DNA from: Oceanospirillaceae bacterium
Lineage (GTDB): Bacteria; Pseudomonadota; Gammaproteobacteria; Pseudomonadales; Balneatricaceae
NCBI GenBank assembly: GCA_003523085.1
Contig: DPHD01000056.1
Coordinates: 1-59,858, forward strand
Reading direction: 5' to 3'
Length of the DNA stretch: 59,858 nt
The position numbers and the translations under genes were made by a program. Positions 1-7,086 of the stretch are shown one piece after another (position 1 is the first letter of the stretch; the number at the start of each line of letters is the position of its first letter). A model generated the notes under the pieces. That model was not told where the DNA came from. It saw only the letters and a list, made by a program, of their open reading frames with translations, and made no database searches.

Positions 1-15
1 TATACTTTTTAAAAA

Positions 16-93
16 TTCTAACGCTGCAAACAAAGGCGAGCGGTAGCGAGTCCAGCCACGCTTTTTGTGGCGCTTTGCTTTGCCTTGTTATAC
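16..93 (-). repeat. attC site 1
   Basis: Read on the minus strand it opens with GTATAAC and closes with GTTAGAA, fitting RYYYAAC...GTTRRRY. Inside, the arms CAAACAAAGGCG and CGCTTTGCTTTG pair imperfectly, as expected for the folded single-strand substrate of an integron integrase. The first core overlaps the TAA stop of the gene at 88-489, so this is the attC of that cassette. Confidence 0.8.
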
Positions 94-489
94 GTTTTTA
101 CTAAACTCATCCCTAATCTCCGTAAACAAAAGCATGGCTATAATTGCCCCGTCTGCAAGATTCATTAAGTACGATAGAAGTCCTTCAATACTGCTACTTA
201 CCCGAACTCCGGCCAAAGGGGCCAATACAACACTTGCAATTGTTAGTGTAATGAACATCGGCTTCGCCCATGCTTTGAAGCGCAGCAAACCTACAGTGGC
301 CAAACTATATGCGGCAAGAAAACCGTAAGCTATATAATTTGATGGGGGCACTACCGCACCATAAGCCGACGAAGAAAGGATACCTCGAGTTTCAACGCTT
401 AGAAGTTTCCCGTCGAAGTAAGGTAGAAAAAACCACACTACATATATAACAAATGAGGCCAATACCAGATTCTTAAATATATTTTTCAT
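88..489 (-). CDS. hypothetical four-helix membrane protein, integron cassette gene
   Basis: This encodes 133 residues in a self-contained cassette. I do not recognise a family. Four hydrophobic segments can be seen at about residues 7-25, 52-70, 78-96 and 104-122, with few charged residues between them, so an inner-membrane protein is likely. The ATG has an AGGA ribosome site 4 bases upstream. The TAA stop sits inside attC 1, the normal arrangement for an integron cassette. It is more AT-rich than the core genes to the right. Its function is unknown; the integron setting suggests an adaptive or stabilising accessory role, but nothing in the sequence says which. Confidence 0.7.
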   Translation of the reverse strand: MKNIFKNLVLASFVIYVVWFFLPYFDGKLLSVETRGILSSSAYGAVVPPSNYIAYGFLAAYSLATVGLLRFKAWAKPMFITLTIASVVLAPLAGVRVSSSIEGLLSYLMNLADGAIIAMLLFTEIRDEFSKNV

Positions 490-502
490 AATTTCCTAAA
501 CC

Positions 503-578
503 GTATAACGCCTTGCATCAGCGGCCAAATTGCAAGCGCAGCGCGGCAATTTGGTCCGGCTGCATGCGATTGTTAGGC
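503..578 (-). repeat. attC site 2
   Basis: On the minus strand it starts with GCCTAAC and ends with GTTATAC. The inner arms contain CCAAATTGC and GCAATTTGG, a perfect 9-bp match, and GCATCAGC pairs with GGCTGCATGC with an unpaired base. Such protruding bases give attC its strand choice. It follows the TGA stop of the gene at 613-1110 by about 35 bases. Confidence 0.88.
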
Positions 579-612
579 GTCACATTTGTATTAGCTTGTT
601 TTGGAATTGCGC

Positions 613-1110
613 TCACTTAACCACCTCTAAACCCCATATCTCAGCCGTATGCTTAGTAATATTTTTCAGGGCTGTTCCAAGATGGTTCCTAGCGTCTCTA
701 ATCTCAACCGATAAATTGCCATTCTTTTCACCAGCTATTAATTTGAAAGCAATTCCTTCGACAGCTTCAGCATATTTGTTTATTGGTTGAACACATTCTT
801 GATCATCGATTATTGCCCATAGTTTCTTGCGGTAAGTTTTCTCCGCGATAACTCTTAGACTGTCGTGTGTTGAAACATCTTCTTCAGCATTTACCAAGGC
901 TTCAATTAAAGTAATCGCAGACATTTGAGCTTCGAGTAAAATAAATAGATCTTCGCACGCGCTTGTTAAGGGAACCCTTCCGCCAATATTTGATTCGTGG
1001 TTGCGACGGCTGCGCTCGATGAATCCTTGCACAACTAATGTAACTAAAACTCCGGCTAATGCAGCGATTGCTGGCAAGGCACTTTCCCAAAAGTTCGTTT
1101 CACATTCCAT
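613..1110 (-). CDS. hypothetical membrane-anchored cassette protein
   Basis: This encodes 165 residues. One N-terminal transmembrane helix (about residues 11-31, rich in Ala, Val and Leu) is followed by a basic stretch (ERSRRNH) and a mostly helical soluble part of about 125 residues, which should face the cytoplasm by the positive-inside rule. The ATG has GAGG seven bases upstream. No enzyme motif is visible. The helix-then-basic-then-helical layout matches that of the cassette gene at 1742-2308, though the sequences differ, and it is common among unnamed integron cassette proteins. The function is unknown. Confidence 0.7.
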   Translation of the reverse strand: MECETNFWESALPAIAALAGVLVTLVVQGFIERSRRNHESNIGGRVPLTSACEDLFILLEAQMSAITLIEALVNAEEDVSTHDSLRVIAEKTYRKKLWAIIDDQECVQPINKYAEAVEGIAFKLIAGEKNGNLSVEIRDARNHLGTALKNITKHTAEIWGLEVVK

Positions 1111-1135
1111 AATGTTGCCTCAAATTATTCGTGAC

Positions 1136-1192
1136 GCCTAACGCCCAAAACACCGGCGCGTTTACGCGTCCGATTGCTTTTGCTTGTTATGT
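1136..1192 (-). repeat. attC site 3
   Basis: Read on the minus strand it runs from ACATAAC to GTTAGGC, only 57 bp, near the short end for attC. The centre holds GGCGCGTTTACGCG, a small hairpin. The downstream part of the DUF2442 gene is read through this site: its TAA stop is at 1162-1164, inside the attC. Confidence 0.8.
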
Positions 1193-1452
1193 GATGCTTG
1201 CTTAGGGTAGTGTGCGGGGTTTTCGATGATATCTTCACTAAGGTCAACGTCGATATCCGGCCAGTAAAAATGACCTGGAGATTGCTCCTCTACGTTATAT
1301 ATCACTTTCACGGGTTGATCTTTGAACCAAGGAAATTCATCGTAAGGCATAAATAGCTCTTTGCCACTAGATGAAAGTAACCAGACGCCAAAAGGTGAAA
1401 TATGGCTTATCTCAGTTTTCGAAATGCTTTTGCCATGTGCTAATGAGTTCAT
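1162..1452 (-). CDS. DUF2442 family protein, cassette gene
   Basis: This encodes 96 residues from the ATG at 1450-1452, which has GAGGA eight bases upstream; a TTG five codons earlier is also in frame but is less likely. The core, HISPFGVWLLSS...FMPYDEFPWF...YWPDIDVDLS, is typical of DUF2442, a small domain often encoded beside DUF4160. The upstream, overlapping gene here is a DUF4160 gene, so the pair is intact in order but the partner is broken. About the last ten residues are encoded by the attC itself. DUF4160-DUF2442 pairs have been proposed as toxin-antitoxin-like modules because they travel together; that role is inference here. Confidence 0.8.
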   Translation of the reverse strand: MNSLAHGKSISKTEISHISPFGVWLLSSSGKELFMPYDEFPWFKDQPVKVIYNVEEQSPGHFYWPDIDVDLSEDIIENPAHYPKQASHNKQKQSDA

Positions 1453-1651
1453 CTTGATGTTCCTCAATCAGGTTCTCGACATCTTTTAATTGCTTTCTAG
1501 TGTAATGATAATTCTTTGCAAGTTAAATTTCAGGTTCTAGCCAAAATTTTGCCTCACCATCGCCGGACACAACATGAACATGCATTCTGTCCTCTTCTCT
1601 TGAAAAGAAGAAGAAGCGATATCCGTTTTCACGAAATACTGTAGGGCTCAC
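1412..1651 (-). pseudogene. DUF4160 gene interrupted by a single nonsense codon
   Basis: A GTG at 1649-1651 with GGAGGA just upstream begins a reading frame with the DUF4160 signature (FRENGYRFFFFSREEDRMHV, then HVVSGDGEAKFWLEPEI). An in-frame TAA at 1523-1525 stops it after 42 residues. The same frame then continues with LAKNYHYTRKQLKDVENLIE and ends in a TGA at 1412-1414, giving a normal 79-codon family length. The family usually has Glu at the stop position (EIELA-type), so one G-to-T change of GAA to TAA explains it. The 3' end overlaps the start of the DUF2442 gene, as in intact pairs. A 42-residue product could still be made. Confidence 0.75.
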
Positions 1652-1666
1652 TGGTCCTCCTTAGTC

Positions 1667-1747
1667 ACATAACGCCCACATAAAAGGCGGAGCGTCAGCG
1701 ACGTCCAGCGTAACGAAGTGAAGTGATTTTTAATGTGCTTGTTATGC
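1667..1747 (-). repeat. attC site 4
   Basis: On the minus strand it runs from GCATAAC (1747-1741) to GTTATGT (1673-1667), 81 bp. The arms beside the cores, GCCCACATAAAA and TTTTTAATGTGC, pair imperfectly, and a second short pairing lies in the loop. The first core overlaps the TAA stop of the gene at 1742-2308. It closes that cassette and opens the DUF4160-DUF2442 cassette. Confidence 0.82.
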
Positions 1748-2308
1748 ATTGGCTGCTAACTCTGCTAGTTCTGATTTTAGTTTTTCAACCTTATTTTCTA
1801 GCTGCGTATGAACTGCGATGTAAGGTTTAATGTATTCTTCACCGTTGCACTTCCCTTGCTTGTAATCAGCTTTGTGAGCAGCAGATACATCGTTGACCTT
1901 ACCCCGCCATTCTAAGACTTCATTATATGTTGGGAGAAGCTCTCTAGCATAAATATGAAGAATCATTTCAATACGTTTAAAGTCAGTTTTTTTGTCCGCA
2001 CCATCAGCAATTATTTCATCAAGGTATTGGTTGTAATCAATTTCTCCTTTCATTACCAAAGTGAGCTTAAAATAATGACTGAAAAACATATTTACCCAAT
2101 GACTTAATAGTACATATAACTCTTCCAGCTTTTCTCTCTTAACTTGGAAGTGATGTCTCTGGCGCTCATTTTCTAGCTGGAGCTGTAACCTAGATAGATT
2201 TGATCTGTTTGCTAGAAAAACACCTATAAGTCCCAGAAGCGCACCGAGAAGAACACCGGCTAGCCCTATCCATGACTTTAAGTCTACTGATTTTAGAATT
2301 TCTAGCAC
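1742..2308 (-). CDS. hypothetical membrane-anchored coiled-coil protein, first cassette gene
   Basis: This encodes 188 residues from a GTG start with AGGAAA a few bases upstream. A single glycine- and leucine-rich transmembrane helix (about residues 13-33) is followed by a long charged helical region (LQLQLENERQRHHFQVKREK) that looks like a coiled coil, then a helical C-terminal domain. There is no catalytic motif. It is the cassette nearest the integrase remnant, hence the most recently inserted if the array was built in the usual way. I do not recognise a named family; many integron cassettes encode proteins of this shape with unknown roles. Confidence 0.75.
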   Translation of the reverse strand: MLEILKSVDLKSWIGLAGVLLGALLGLIGVFLANRSNLSRLQLQLENERQRHHFQVKREKLEELYVLLSHWVNMFFSHYFKLTLVMKGEIDYNQYLDEIIADGADKKTDFKRIEMILHIYARELLPTYNEVLEWRGKVNDVSAAHKADYKQGKCNGEEYIKPYIAVHTQLENKVEKLKSELAELAANA

Positions 2309-2324
2309 TGTACTTTCCTAGGTT

Positions 2325-2361
2325 GCATAACAGCCCATTTATGAGGCCCAAGGCCTCATAA
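2325..2361 (-). repeat. right-end recombination core with hairpin (attI or degenerate attC)
   Basis: GCATAAC at 2325-2331 (GTTATGC on the minus strand) marks the outer edge of the first cassette. Just beyond it, TATGAGGCC and GGCCTCATA (2340-2348 and 2352-2360) form a 9-bp inverted repeat with a 3-base loop. No good second core (GTTRRRY type) is visible to the right, so this is either attI with a hairpin or an attC whose other end has decayed. Confidence 0.55.
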
Positions 2362-2540
2362 TAATTATTAGAGAGCGGCACTTATAATAAATTCAGATAC
2401 ACGCTGCTGCTCTCAACCTACTGAAAAGCATAGGCGTTTTATTCCAAACTTCAAGCGCAGTTACAAAAAAGAGTGCCGAGCACCCCCTAATTCTAAATGC
2501 GGGCTATGCTGTACATACAGAGCTCTATTAGGAAAATCCC

Positions 2541-2690
2541 ATGCCCTCGCCATTTCTCACAGCCATCAATGAATTCATGCAAGTTCATCGCTATAGCCAA
2601 CGAACAATTCACACCTACATATATTGGATCAAGGGCTATATTCGGTTCGAAAGAGTGTGGCAGCTCATTGGCAAAATGCAGCGTACATAG
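2541..2690 (+). pseudogene. intI: integron integrase, decayed N-terminal fragment
   Basis: The ATG at 2541 opens a frame whose first 36 residues read as an integron tyrosine recombinase N-terminus: SPFLTAINEFMQ, then RYSQRTIHTYIYWIKGYIRF, the core-binding helix region. After residue 36 the resemblance is lost, and a TAG at 2688 ends the frame at 49 residues against about 320 in the family. The catalytic Arg-His-Arg-Tyr region is not recognisable downstream; a stretch near 2904-2936 (QALQNHMLEVR) may be a shifted remnant, but this is weak. It diverges from the cassettes at the proper distance from the attI-like core, so it is the array's own integrase, now dead. Confidence 0.75.
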
Positions 2691-3068
2691 GGCACAAAAC
2701 TAGATGAGAGCTTTTTGGCTTGCCTTGACGAAAATAGCAACGACCTCAGGTATTTCCAGCTTGCTACGGTTCCTGTTAGTCACGCACATATCTTGATGCC
2801 GCCGCCAAGTTTGCGACACATCATCAGTTTTCTTATAAAGTGATCGGGTTTTGGTGAGTCTTGTGGTGTTTCAGGTGCCGTATGACAAACACTACGACCA
2901 ACAAGGACAGGCATTGCAGAACCATATGTTGGAGGTCCGGTACGGGGCGAGCATCAACACGATGATGAGTATTGCGTGTTGTTTAGTTTGTAAGGTGTGC
3001 ATCGATCATTCCGACTAGGCTCTAACATGATTGAGTTACAGCCTAGCCGTTGTGACCGGCGACCTCAG
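2691..3068. other. gene-free stretch downstream of the integrase remnant
   Basis: No open frame with a recognisable product lies between the integrase fragment and astB. The stretch probably holds the scrambled rest of intI. Its one clear structure is the inverted repeat at 3015-3046. No tRNA or insertion sequence end was seen. Confidence 0.5.
3015..3046 (-). terminator. hairpin downstream of astB
   Basis: CTAGGCT-C-TAAC and GTTA-C-AGCCTAG (3015-3026 and 3035-3046) form an 11-bp stem with one mismatch and an 8-base loop, about 20 bases after the astB stop. There is no T tract, so it may be a 3' end-stabilising hairpin or a Rho-type end rather than a classic terminator. The TAAC/GTTA pair also makes it mildly attC-like. 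Confidence 0.4.
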
Positions 3069-4436
3069 CTAACGCTGGAAGTCGTACACACTGCCCAAAC
3101 GCAAAATCTGCGTTAGTTCATCCAAGGCGCTGTGGCTTTCGATGAGTAGCTGTGGGTCGGCCAGGTCGGCTTCGCTAAGGGTGTCGCGGTAGTGTTTCTC
3201 GGTCCAGTCCATAAGTCGTGGGAACAAAGTATCGTTCATAACGCAGGCGGGGTTAACGGCCGCTTGTTCTGCGTCGTTCAGCACGACTCTTAGGCGTAAG
3301 CACGCTGGGCCGCCACCGTTGCTCATGCTTTGTTTGAGGTCAAATACCAAGACTTCTTCAATGGCGCTGTCACTGGCGATTAGTTGGTCTAGGTAGGCCG
3401 ACACATTGGCGTTTTCGCGGCATTCTTGGGGTACCACAATACCCATTTTGCCTTCACCTAGGTGTGGCAGGCTTAACAGCTGGCTATTAAACAGGTAGCT
3501 TTTTACGGCGTCTTGCACGCTAACTTGATTGGCTGGCACTTGGATGAACTGCATGTCGCCGTTACCCATCTTGGCCATGGCTTGCTGCAAGTTGTCGTTC
3601 ACTTCATTGGTGTTGAGGAAAGCGAGCTCGTGGTAAAAAGACACATTGCGGTTACCTACGGCGATAACGTCGTTGTGGAATACACCGGCGTCAATCACGT
3701 CTGGATTTTGTTGGGCATACACCACTTGCTCATCTTTTAAGCCGTGTAAACGAGCAACCGCTTGCGAGGCTTCTAAGCTCTGGCGTGCTGGGTACTTAGC
3801 CGGTTTTGGCGCTTGGCCGTTAAAAGCGTGTTGGCCATAGACAAAGAACTCTACCCCGGCGTTGCCGTAATCATGGCAAAAGCGAGTGTGGTTGGCTGCG
3901 CCTTCGTCACCAAAATGGTCGGAAGAAGGCAGGGCCTGATGGTGGCCAAAACGATCTTGGTTGGCAAACGTGGCTTGTAAAATCCGGCCGGTAGTTTCGT
4001 GCTCGATAGAGCGGTGAAAACGGTTGACTAGGTTTGCCGGTGTAAAATGCAAGCGGCCATCACTGCAGTCTGCGCTAGGTGATACGGTGGCGGCGTTAGC
4101 TGTCCACATGCTGGATGCGGAATAACAAGACGCCAATAATGCGGGGTCTTGTTTTGCTGCGCGTTGAATCACTCGGCTGTCGTTGCCAGTAAACCCAAGA
4201 CGTCGCAAGGTGTGCAAGTCCGGCCGTGACTGTGGCGCTAATACACCTTGAAACATGCCTAAATCATGCAGCGATTTCATCTTCTGCAAGCCTTGCTGTG
4301 CGGCTTGTTTAGGGTTAGATGGGCGCGCGGAATTGCTACTCGACGCAACGTTGCCGTAAGACAAACCGCCGTAGTTGTGAGTGGGGCCAACTAGACCATC
4401 AAAGTTAGCTTCTAACGCTTGAGAGTGGCTGCTCAT
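3069..4436 (-). CDS. astB: N-succinylarginine dihydrolase
   Basis: This enzyme hydrolyses N2-succinylarginine to N2-succinylornithine, two ammonia and CO2, the second step of the arginine succinyltransferase pathway. It has 455 residues from the ATG at 4434-4436 (the family has about 447). The N-terminus EANFDGLVGPTHNYGGLSYG is the family signature. The catalytic Cys lies in GGGPACLRLR (Cys379), with His254 in GVFHNDV and Glu178 in HFGDEGA, matching the known Cys-His-Glu set of this pentein-fold enzyme in order and spacing. An upstream in-frame extension of 30 residues overlapping astD was rejected. The gap to astD is 11 bp, so the two are co-transcribed. Last gene of the operon. Confidence 0.97.
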   Translation of the reverse strand: MSSHSQALEANFDGLVGPTHNYGGLSYGNVASSSNSARPSNPKQAAQQGLQKMKSLHDLGMFQGVLAPQSRPDLHTLRRLGFTGNDSRVIQRAAKQDPALLASCYSASSMWTANAATVSPSADCSDGRLHFTPANLVNRFHRSIEHETTGRILQATFANQDRFGHHQALPSSDHFGDEGAANHTRFCHDYGNAGVEFFVYGQHAFNGQAPKPAKYPARQSLEASQAVARLHGLKDEQVVYAQQNPDVIDAGVFHNDVIAVGNRNVSFYHELAFLNTNEVNDNLQQAMAKMGNGDMQFIQVPANQVSVQDAVKSYLFNSQLLSLPHLGEGKMGIVVPQECRENANVSAYLDQLIASDSAIEEVLVFDLKQSMSNGGGPACLRLRVVLNDAEQAAVNPACVMNDTLFPRLMDWTEKHYRDTLSEADLADPQLLIESHSALDELTQILRLGSVYDFQR

Positions 4437-4447
4437 GGGTCTACTCC

Positions 4448-5911
4448 TTAAAGGTCTAAGCCAGGGCTTAGTTGTGCGGGCATGGTTAAGGCGTCTGCTT
4501 CGATAGAAGAAACAGGGTAGGCACAATAATCAGCCGCATAGAAGGCACTGGCCCGGTGGTTGCCACTGGCGCCAATGCCACCAAACGGCGAGGCACCACT
4601 AGCGCCGGTAATTTGTTTGTTCCAGTTAACGCTGCCTGCACGGATACGGGGCAAGAAATAATCGTATTCGTCGCGCGAGTCGCTTAACAAACCGGCAGAC
4701 AAACCAAAGCTGGTGTTGTTGGCCATGTCGATGGCTTGGTCGAAACCGTCGTAGCGTACCAGTGTTAGTAGTGGCCCAAAGTACTCTTCATCGGGCAGGT
4801 TAGTAGCATCGGAAACGTCAATTAAGCCCGGGCTTAACAGCCCTGTGTTTTCGGCTAATAGCTTCATTGTCACTAGCGACTTAGCACCTTGGTTAATTAA
4901 CCCTTGTTGAGCGGCTAACAGTTGCTGGGCAGCGGTTGAGGAAATAACAGAGCCCATAAATGGTGCTGGTTCTGCGTCGTAGAAGCCGACACGAATTTTG
5001 CCAATCGCAGTGACTAAGGTGTCTATTAGGGCATCGCCTACAGCACCTTTAGGCACATACAAACGCCGTGCACAGGTGCAACGCTGGCCAGCGGAAATAA
5101 AGGCTGATTGAATAATCTCGTGTACCGCAGCGCGGGTGTCTTCTACTTGGCTGACGATGAGTGGGTTGTTGCCGCCCATTTCTAGGGCCAAAATCTTATC
5201 TGGGCGACCTGCGTATTGCTTATGTAGCAACATGCCTGTGCTTGAGCTGCCGGTGAAGAACAAACCGTCAATGCCGCTGTGGTTAGCCAGTGCAATACCG
5301 GTTTCACGGGCTCCTTGTACAAGGTTGATGACACCAGCCGGAAGGCCTGCATCTAACCAGCATTTAAGGGTAAGCTCTGCCACCATAGGCGTTTGTTCGC
5401 TGGGCTTAAATACCACGGTGTTGCCGGCCAATAGGGCCGGCACAATGTGGCCGTTAGGTAAGTGTCCGGGGAAGTTATAAGGGCCAAATACTGCCACTAC
5501 ACCGTGGGGACGGTGGCGTAACCATGCTTGGGTGCCCGCAGGGGCAGGTTTGCTGACTACACCCGTACGCTCTTCATAGGCTTTGGCAGATAGGTCAATT
5601 TTGCCGGCCATGGCCGCGGCTTCGGTGCGGGTTTCCCACAAAGGTTTTCCCGTTTCTTGGGCTATGGCAGTGGCGATATCTTCGGCTTTTTCTTTGAGTT
5701 GCGTTTGAAACGCTTTAATCATAGCCAAGCGATCTTCGTAGCTGCTTAAAGACCATGCAGGAAAAGCAGCACGAGCGGCTTTAATAGCAGCTTCTACTTG
5801 GGAACCATCGGCGCCTTGGCCTTGCCAAAGAATGTCATTATTGGCAGGGTTAACTGAATCAAAAGCGGGGCCATGGCCTGCTAACCACTGGTTGTTAATT
5901 AGGTGAGTCAT
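4448..5911 (-). CDS. astD: N-succinylglutamate 5-semialdehyde dehydrogenase
   Basis: This enzyme oxidises succinylglutamate semialdehyde to succinylglutamate with NAD, the fourth pathway step. It has 487 residues, normal for the aldehyde dehydrogenase superfamily. The catalytic Cys278 is in SAGQRCTCARR and the general-base Glu244 is in LALEMGGNNP; the NAD-binding region includes VFGPYNFPGH and FFTGSSSTG. The start MTHLINNQWLAG matches the AstD N-terminus. It lies 16 bp after aruG and 11 bp before astB on the same strand. Regulation is expected from the divergent ArgR-type gene at 15643. Confidence 0.97.
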   Translation of the reverse strand: MTHLINNQWLAGHGPAFDSVNPANNDILWQGQGADGSQVEAAIKAARAAFPAWSLSSYEDRLAMIKAFQTQLKEKAEDIATAIAQETGKPLWETRTEAAAMAGKIDLSAKAYEERTGVVSKPAPAGTQAWLRHRPHGVVAVFGPYNFPGHLPNGHIVPALLAGNTVVFKPSEQTPMVAELTLKCWLDAGLPAGVINLVQGARETGIALANHSGIDGLFFTGSSSTGMLLHKQYAGRPDKILALEMGGNNPLIVSQVEDTRAAVHEIIQSAFISAGQRCTCARRLYVPKGAVGDALIDTLVTAIGKIRVGFYDAEPAPFMGSVISSTAAQQLLAAQQGLINQGAKSLVTMKLLAENTGLLSPGLIDVSDATNLPDEEYFGPLLTLVRYDGFDQAIDMANNTSFGLSAGLLSDSRDEYDYFLPRIRAGSVNWNKQITGASGASPFGGIGASGNHRASAFYAADYCAYPVSSIEADALTMPAQLSPGLDL

Positions 5912-5927
5912 TGTTATTCCTTATGCT

Positions 5928-6962
5928 TTAGGGGCGTGGGCCAAATAATGGCACTGCTCGGAGTGGGTCGCCGGTTTGCAGTTGTAGGGCGTTAGCTAAT
6001 TCTGTATTAATGCATAACGGGCCAGATTCTGGGGCGTTGAGATAGGCCATGGTGCAGCGATAGCCGGTCAGGCTGGTATTGCTGACTAGGTACGGCGTAT
6101 CGCCTGCAGCCATGTTGTCTTGTACGGACGCTGTGTAGTGCTTGCTGTCGCGCACGGCACGAATGTCTTGCACTTGTGTTTCTAAGGTTGGGCCAGCGTC
6201 AAAGATATCCACATACCCTTGGTAGCGGAACCCTTCGTCTTCCAGCATTTTACGTGCAGGGCGAGTATTGTCGTGCACTTCGCCGATCACCGCGCGGGCC
6301 TCTTCGGGCAATAAATTGATATACAACGGGTGGCGCGGCATGAGTTCGGCAATAAATTCTTTTTTACCTAGCCCGGTCAGACGGTCAGCATCGGCAAATG
6401 GCATATCGAAAAAGTGACCACCTAAGCCGTCCCAAAATGGGGAATGGCCATGGGCATCGGAAACGCCGCGCATTTCGGCGATGATTTTGCTTTCAAAACG
6501 TTCAGGAAATTGTGCTAAAAATAAAAATCGGCTTTTGGATAACAAACTGCCGTTTTTGCTGTGGCGATACTCCGGGTCCAAAAACAAGGTGCAGACTTCC
6601 GCGCACGCAGTTTGATCGTTGCTTAAGTACAAGGTCGGGAAGCTGTTATGTACCTCTAGTTCACGGCTAGAATGGACTAGGGTGCCAATACGGTAGCTAT
6701 ACCAAGGACTGCTGAGGCCAATAGTGGATTCGATGCCACAAATGCCAGCGATCTTGCCAGTGGTGGTGTCTTGCATTACGAACATATAGCTTTGTTCGTA
6801 ATTGAGGTCCACTTGGTCCTCAAAAGCGGCTAATGAGGCTTCTATTTTGCTGAGAATACGCGCTGGATCGGCAGGTAATGAGGTAAAACCAACGCCTGCT
6901 TTGTGAGCCAAATCAAGCAGGGCGTCGGCATCGGTCGCCGCGAGGGGACGAATGATCATCAT
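5928..6962 (-). CDS. aruG: arginine N-succinyltransferase, second subunit
   Basis: This is one half of the two-subunit arginine/ornithine succinyltransferase, which transfers succinyl from succinyl-CoA to the alpha-amino group of arginine. It has 344 residues from the ATG at 6960-6962, preceded by GGAGG; the next codon is also ATG. The N-terminal MMIIRPLAATDADALLDLA and the later CGIESTIGLSSPWYSYRIG are AstA-family signatures with a GNAT-like fold. It is clearly paralogous to aruF just upstream, with shared segments such as FDAGPTLE and PHRHPLYI-like RHPLYINLLPEEA. A 22-residue upstream extension was rejected. Species with one AstA make a homo-oligomer; the paired genes here are the Pseudomonas arrangement. 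Confidence 0.94.
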   Translation of the reverse strand: MMIIRPLAATDADALLDLAHKAGVGFTSLPADPARILSKIEASLAAFEDQVDLNYEQSYMFVMQDTTTGKIAGICGIESTIGLSSPWYSYRIGTLVHSSRELEVHNSFPTLYLSNDQTACAEVCTLFLDPEYRHSKNGSLLSKSRFLFLAQFPERFESKIIAEMRGVSDAHGHSPFWDGLGGHFFDMPFADADRLTGLGKKEFIAELMPRHPLYINLLPEEARAVIGEVHDNTRPARKMLEDEGFRYQGYVDIFDAGPTLETQVQDIRAVRDSKHYTASVQDNMAAGDTPYLVSNTSLTGYRCTMAYLNAPESGPLCINTELANALQLQTGDPLRAVPLFGPRP

Positions 6963-7086
6963 GGGGGCCTCCAGAGGGTAACTACAGATAATATTTGATG
7001 CTGCAAATGGTACCTGTGTTACGCCCACAACACTTTTGTGTAAACGCTTCTGGATTTATTACTAGAGACTTTTAACGACCGCTAGA

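Larger units (their letters stand above)
1..2361 (-). mobile_element. chromosomal integron cassette array (right end)
   Basis: Four consecutive attC-type sites (16-93, 503-578, 1136-1192, 1667-1747) alternate with small leftward-reading genes whose stop codons lie in or just before the next attC. A further recombination core (GTTATGC on the minus strand, 2325-2331) marks the right end. A decayed integrase start lies 210 bp further right in the divergent orientation, which is the geometry of intI-attI-cassettes. The array continues past the left edge of the window. The site structure is seen directly; calling it a sedentary chromosomal integron is inference from its setting beside core metabolic genes. 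Confidence 0.85.

Noticed and set aside
2509..2520. CTGTACATACAG upstream of the integrase remnant as a LexA box
   Set aside because: LexA sites of this group need CTG and CAG separated by ten bases; here they are six apart. SOS control of intI is plausible in general but this site does not show it.
2497..2703. 68-codon frame across the integrase remnant
   Set aside because: It is in a different frame from the one carrying the IntI-like residues and resembles nothing; it is a shadow of the decayed gene.
3015..3046. Hairpin after astB as a fifth full attC
   Set aside because: The TAAC and GTTA words sit inside the stem near the loop rather than at the outer ends, the reverse of attC layout.
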